From positions 1-64,000 of the forward strand of contig CAZXGG010000006.1 of the NCBI GenBank assembly GCA_964640125.1: 64,000 nt of DNA, written 5' to 3'. Under the pieces are notes generated by a model. That model was not told the origin of the DNA. It saw nothing but the letters and a program-made list of their open reading frames with translations, and searched no databases. The stretch is from G020353115 sp964640125. Lineage in GTDB: Bacteria; Bacteroidota; Bacteroidia; Bacteroidales; VadinHA17. The position numbers and the translations under genes are program-made. Below are positions 61,824-64,000 of this stretch, one piece after another (positions within the stretch are counted from its first letter, which is position 1; each line of letters opens with the position of its first letter).

Positions 61824-62060
61824 TCAGTTTCTGCTGAAAAGTGTTTGTTGTTCCTCTTCCCAGAAGGTTGGGTAATCTTCATCGAATTTTTTGAGAATAG
61901 CCATGATGATGGTTTCTCTCATGTACTTGGAACGGTTATCTATCTTGTAACGGTCAAAGAAAGAGTTCAATGCATTCAACTCCCTGTCATTGAACATAAT
62001 AGTATACCTGTTGGTCCGCTTCAGATGATCTTCTTTGGTCCTTCTTCGCCTCAAAATCAA
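61824..62060 (-). CDS. Small ribbon-helix-helix-like protein
   Basis: Start uncertain: no ATG in range, so TTG at 62060 (or 62054) is used; the frame stays open to 62135. The product has a basic start (LRRRRTKEDHLKRTNRYT), then YTIMFNDRELNALNSFFDRY and SKYMRETIIMAILKKF, which resembles an RHH fold as in relaxosome MobC-like or small DNA-binding proteins. Acidic C-terminus (EEEQQTLFS). Function not assigned. Confidence 0.5.
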   Translation of the reverse strand: MILRRRRTKEDHLKRTNRYTIMFNDRELNALNSFFDRYKIDNRSKYMRETIIMAILKKFDEDYPTFWEEEQQTLFSRN

Positions 62061-62161
62061 TAATTTACATGAGATAAGAAACTTCAACCCTGTAAATATA
62101 AACAAATAGGGATGAAAAAAAACCACGGCGGACAATGACCAATTAACAAATAATTAACAAT

Positions 62162-62512
62162 TCATTCAAATTCTTTGGGTACACCACAGATAATAACCAG
62201 TGGTTTATCAGTTGATTTGTTACGGTATTGATGTTTTTCACCGGGTAAAACCAGGGCAAAATCACCCTGCTTTATCTCCTGCTCTTCCCCTTTATCATTT
62301 ACCAGTGCACCCCTGCCACCGATGACATAGTTCATGTGTTCGTAGTTGTGCTGATGGTAGGGTGTATATCCTCCCGGTTCAACGGTAAATACCCGGTAGG
62401 AGTAAACCGGGGCTCCATCCTTTCCCGAAAGAGGAACCTGTTTAAACGCGTTATGCGCTCCTTCCATCTCAACTTTTTTTCGTTCAACCTTTTCTAACGG
62501 AATGATTTTCAT
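62162..62512 (-). CDS. Cupin-domain protein
   Basis: 116 residues with PGGYTPYHQHNYEHMNYVI (metal-binding His, His and Glu), GRGALV and LPGEKHQYRN (the final His), the two cupin motifs. A small single-domain cupin that could bind a metal and act as an isomerase, dioxygenase or sensor. It lies alone next to the LacI gene; the substrate is unknown. Confidence 0.85.
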   Translation of the reverse strand: MKIIPLEKVERKKVEMEGAHNAFKQVPLSGKDGAPVYSYRVFTVEPGGYTPYHQHNYEHMNYVIGGRGALVNDKGEEQEIKQGDFALVLPGEKHQYRNKSTDKPLVIICGVPKEFE

Positions 62513-62619
62513 GTCTCGATTGTTTTGTCTTTTTCATTTGCTTCAAAAGTAGTAAGGATGGATCATCCTCCCAACCGAAATGGTAAAAAACAGGTTCTAA
62601 ATAGTGATTCGAATGATTG

Positions 62620-63633
62620 TCAGCGAAGTGAGGAGTTCTTAATGATCAACCGGGTATTAATAACTCGTGTAATGGGGGGATAGTTATCTGTTTTCTCTAA
62701 ACGGTCAATCAGCAGCCGAACCGCTTCCTTCCCCATCTCATATCCATGCTGCTCCACTGCACTCAGGGGAGGATCAGTCAGGTTAGCGATCTGTCCATTG
62801 GTAAATCCGACGATAGCAATATCCTGGGGTACTCTGTAGCCCGATTCCTTAACAATCTTCATGGCTTCGGCTGCAGTAAGATCATTAACCGCAAAAAAAG
62901 CATCCGGCTTGGATAGTCCCCCAAGCAATCCCGGTATCACTTTCCTTGCCTCCTCCATCGTATCGCATTTGATGATCCAATCCGGATCGGGATTCAGGTT
63001 ATAGGTTTTCATCGCCCGCAGATAACCTGCTTTTCTATCCTTCCCGATTAGCAAATGGTCGGATGCAGCCAGATGGATAATGCGCCTGCATCCGACATTT
63101 ATCAGATGTTCGGTGGCAAGAAATGCACCCTGTTCATCATCAACGACCACCCTATCACTGATGATCTCTTCACATATTCTGTCGAAGAAAACAATGGGAA
63201 CATCATGTTGCCGGATTACCTTGAAATGATCGAAATTTCTGGTCTCTTTTGAAACAGATACTAAAATTCCCTCCACCCTGCTTGATAACAGGGCATGTAC
63301 ATTTTTTACTTCCCGTTCATACGTCTCATTCGACTCACAGATCATCACCTGATAGTTGGAATTATAGGCTACATCTCCAATTCCGCTGATAACTGTGGAG
63401 AAAAAATAGTGGACTACTTCCGGGATGATAACCCCGATGATCTTGCTTTTTCTGCTCTTCAGGCTCAGGGCTATGGGATCCGGCTGGTAATGCCATTTCT
63501 CTGCCAGCTCATTTACTGCCTTTTTGGTAGCAGGACTGATATCCGGATGATCCTTTAGTGCTCTGGAAACCGTCGAGGGAGATATTCCGAGGGCTTTGGC
63601 AATATCCTTTATAGTAACCTGTCCTTTGTGCAT
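62620..63633 (-). CDS. LacI-family transcriptional regulator
   Basis: The N-terminus TIKDIAKALGISPSTVSRAL is the LacI HTH, followed by the hinge YQPDPIALSLKSRKSKIIGV and a periplasmic-binding-like sugar-sensor domain (VEGILVSVSKETRNFDHF, DAFFAVNDLTAAEAMKI). At 337 residues it is of normal size. It diverges from a SusC-like start at 63961, and palindromic sites lie in between. It probably represses or activates a carbohydrate-uptake locus that begins just beyond the window. Confidence 0.92.
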   Translation of the reverse strand: MHKGQVTIKDIAKALGISPSTVSRALKDHPDISPATKKAVNELAEKWHYQPDPIALSLKSRKSKIIGVIIPEVVHYFFSTVISGIGDVAYNSNYQVMICESNETYEREVKNVHALLSSRVEGILVSVSKETRNFDHFKVIRQHDVPIVFFDRICEEIISDRVVVDDEQGAFLATEHLINVGCRRIIHLAASDHLLIGKDRKAGYLRAMKTYNLNPDPDWIIKCDTMEEARKVIPGLLGGLSKPDAFFAVNDLTAAEAMKIVKESGYRVPQDIAIVGFTNGQIANLTDPPLSAVEQHGYEMGKEAVRLLIDRLEKTDNYPPITRVINTRLIIKNSSLR

Positions 63634-63671
63634 GGTAAATACCCAGGATTGAATGGATCAGATGCTATCTT

Positions 63672-63684
63672 ATTGCAGTGCAAT
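63672..63684. repeat. 13-bp perfect inverted repeat near the LacI start
   Basis: ATTGCA-G-TGCAAT is a perfect palindrome 39 bases before the LacI start codon. It lacks the central CG of most LacI operators, so it may be another regulator's site or chance. Confidence 0.3.
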
Positions 63685-63829
63685 TCAGTTAAAGATACTA
63701 AAAAATATGGAATGTGAGTGTTTCTTCCATTTCGCTCCAAACAGGATTGGATTCACCAGATAATGAATGAGTAAAATGATCCCGGGTTAATTAGTCACAA
63801 AGAGCAGTACAAGGATAAAAATCCGATTT

Positions 63830-63853
63830 CAAACGTTTGCGAAAACGATTGCA
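63830..63853. promoter_or_regulatory. Candidate LacI-family operators (two sites)
   Basis: CAAACGTTTG (63830-63839) is a perfect 10-bp palindrome with a central CG, as in LacI operators. GCGAAAACGATTGC follows at 63839-63852 and has the AAACGATT core of a second imperfect operator. They lie 110-130 bases before the SusC-like start. The rest of the 327-base gap shows only A/T-rich sequence. Confidence 0.55.
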
Positions 63854-63894
63854 GTAATTTATTGAAAATAAATAGCTTATGTTTTGTTTTTTAC

Positions 63895-63902
63895 TATCTT
63901 TG
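63895..63902 (+). promoter_or_regulatory. Candidate -7 box TATCTTTG
   Basis: A perfect TAnnTTTG box 58 bases before the SusC-like start and 42 bases after the second LacI-type site. No TTG lies at the usual upstream spacing. Confidence 0.4.
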
Positions 63903-63960
63903 TATCTGTTATTTCCACTTGAGACAAAACCTAATTTAGATTAACCTAAAATTTTAATCT

Positions 63961-64000
63961 ATGAAACAAAATCGTGTGATCCGGAAGCTGTTTTTTCTGA
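63961..64000 (+). CDS. Start of a probable SusC-like receptor, cut by window edge
   Basis: Only 13 codons are visible (MKQNRVIRKLFFL). A basic start running into a hydrophobic stretch is a signal peptide. Behind a divergent LacI gene in Bacteroidota the usual first gene is a SusC-type receptor; this is inferred from context only. Confidence 0.4.
   Translation, partial: MKQNRVIRKLFFL

Noticed and set aside
1..64000. CRISPR arrays, tRNA and rRNA genes, insertion sequences
   Set aside because: No regular direct repeats with spacers, no tRNA-like clover-leaf or rRNA stretch, and no transposase motif was seen.

Overview
The window is a chromosomal stretch from a member of the Bacteroidota, most likely a metagenome-derived assembly. 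Pointers to the phylum are the TonB-dependent receptor, several TonB_C energy transducers, a BlaI/M56 pair, a LacI regulator facing a SusC-like start, weak Shine-Dalgarno sites, and TAnnTTTG-type -7 boxes. The only N run (12229-12328) is flanked by an exact 55-bp duplication, so it looks like a false scaffold gap.

Layout. 1-3294 (minus): a possible operon of an SMP-30-type lipoprotein, an MFS transporter and a radical SAM/SPASM enzyme cut by the window edge. 3400-5237 (plus): a BlaI repressor and an M56 sensor peptidase fused to an M23 domain. 5230-25184 (minus): about 22 co-directional, often overlapping genes forming a type II fatty acid/polyketide-like assembly line. It holds tyrosine ammonia-lyase, three ACPs, four full ketosynthases plus two ketosynthase-like partners, ketoreductase, two dehydratases, a thioesterase, an AcpS, a FabD-like transferase, an LpxL-type acyltransferase, LolA and lipoprotein partners, a NodB deacetylase, a 3-hydroxyacyl-CoA dehydrogenase and two B12-type radical SAM enzymes. 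25410-32466 (plus): a third B12-type radical SAM enzyme, a small beta-barrel, a TonB-dependent receptor, an exported superoxide-reductase-like protein, two tiny ORFs and a fourth B12-type radical SAM enzyme. 32549-38997 (minus): membrane acyltransferase, a giant MMPL/acyltransferase/methyltransferase fusion and a GT2-DUF2062 protein. 39160-49834 (plus): FAD oxidoreductase, C45 acyltransferase, O-methyltransferase, regulator, BtrH-like acyltransferase with its own ACP, sulfotransferase, fifth B12-type radical SAM enzyme, small unknown protein and aryl-CoA-ligase-like enzyme. 49921-53275 (minus): KASIII-like enzyme, two crotonases, a degenerate AcpS and a hotdog thioesterase. 53469-54827: MutS-like ATPase.

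Taken together, 5230 to about 54.8 kb looks like one large aryl-polyene/flexirubin-type pigment-lipid locus. The inferred logic: tyrosine is deaminated to 4-coumarate, activated, extended by the ACP/KS/KR/DH set, tailored, moved to lipid or glycan by acyltransferases and exported by the MMPL/LolA set. What sets it apart is the tailoring load: five B12-type radical SAM enzymes, a sulfotransferase, a BtrH-like ACP-dependent acyltransferase, a C45 acyltransferase and a CrtI-like oxidoreductase. Several core enzymes also have swapped or missing catalytic residues: split dehydratase active sites, a FabD homologue with Ala at the malonyl-binding Arg position, and a ketosynthase without its triad. 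The product cannot be read from sequence alone.

The right end (54824-64000) looks unrelated: SiaC-like phosphoprotein, universal stress protein, an ECF sigma/anti-sigma-TonB_C pair diverging from a TonB and a VIT-vWA-TonB_C protein, an RHH-like protein, a cupin, a LacI regulator and the first codons of a probable SusC-like receptor.
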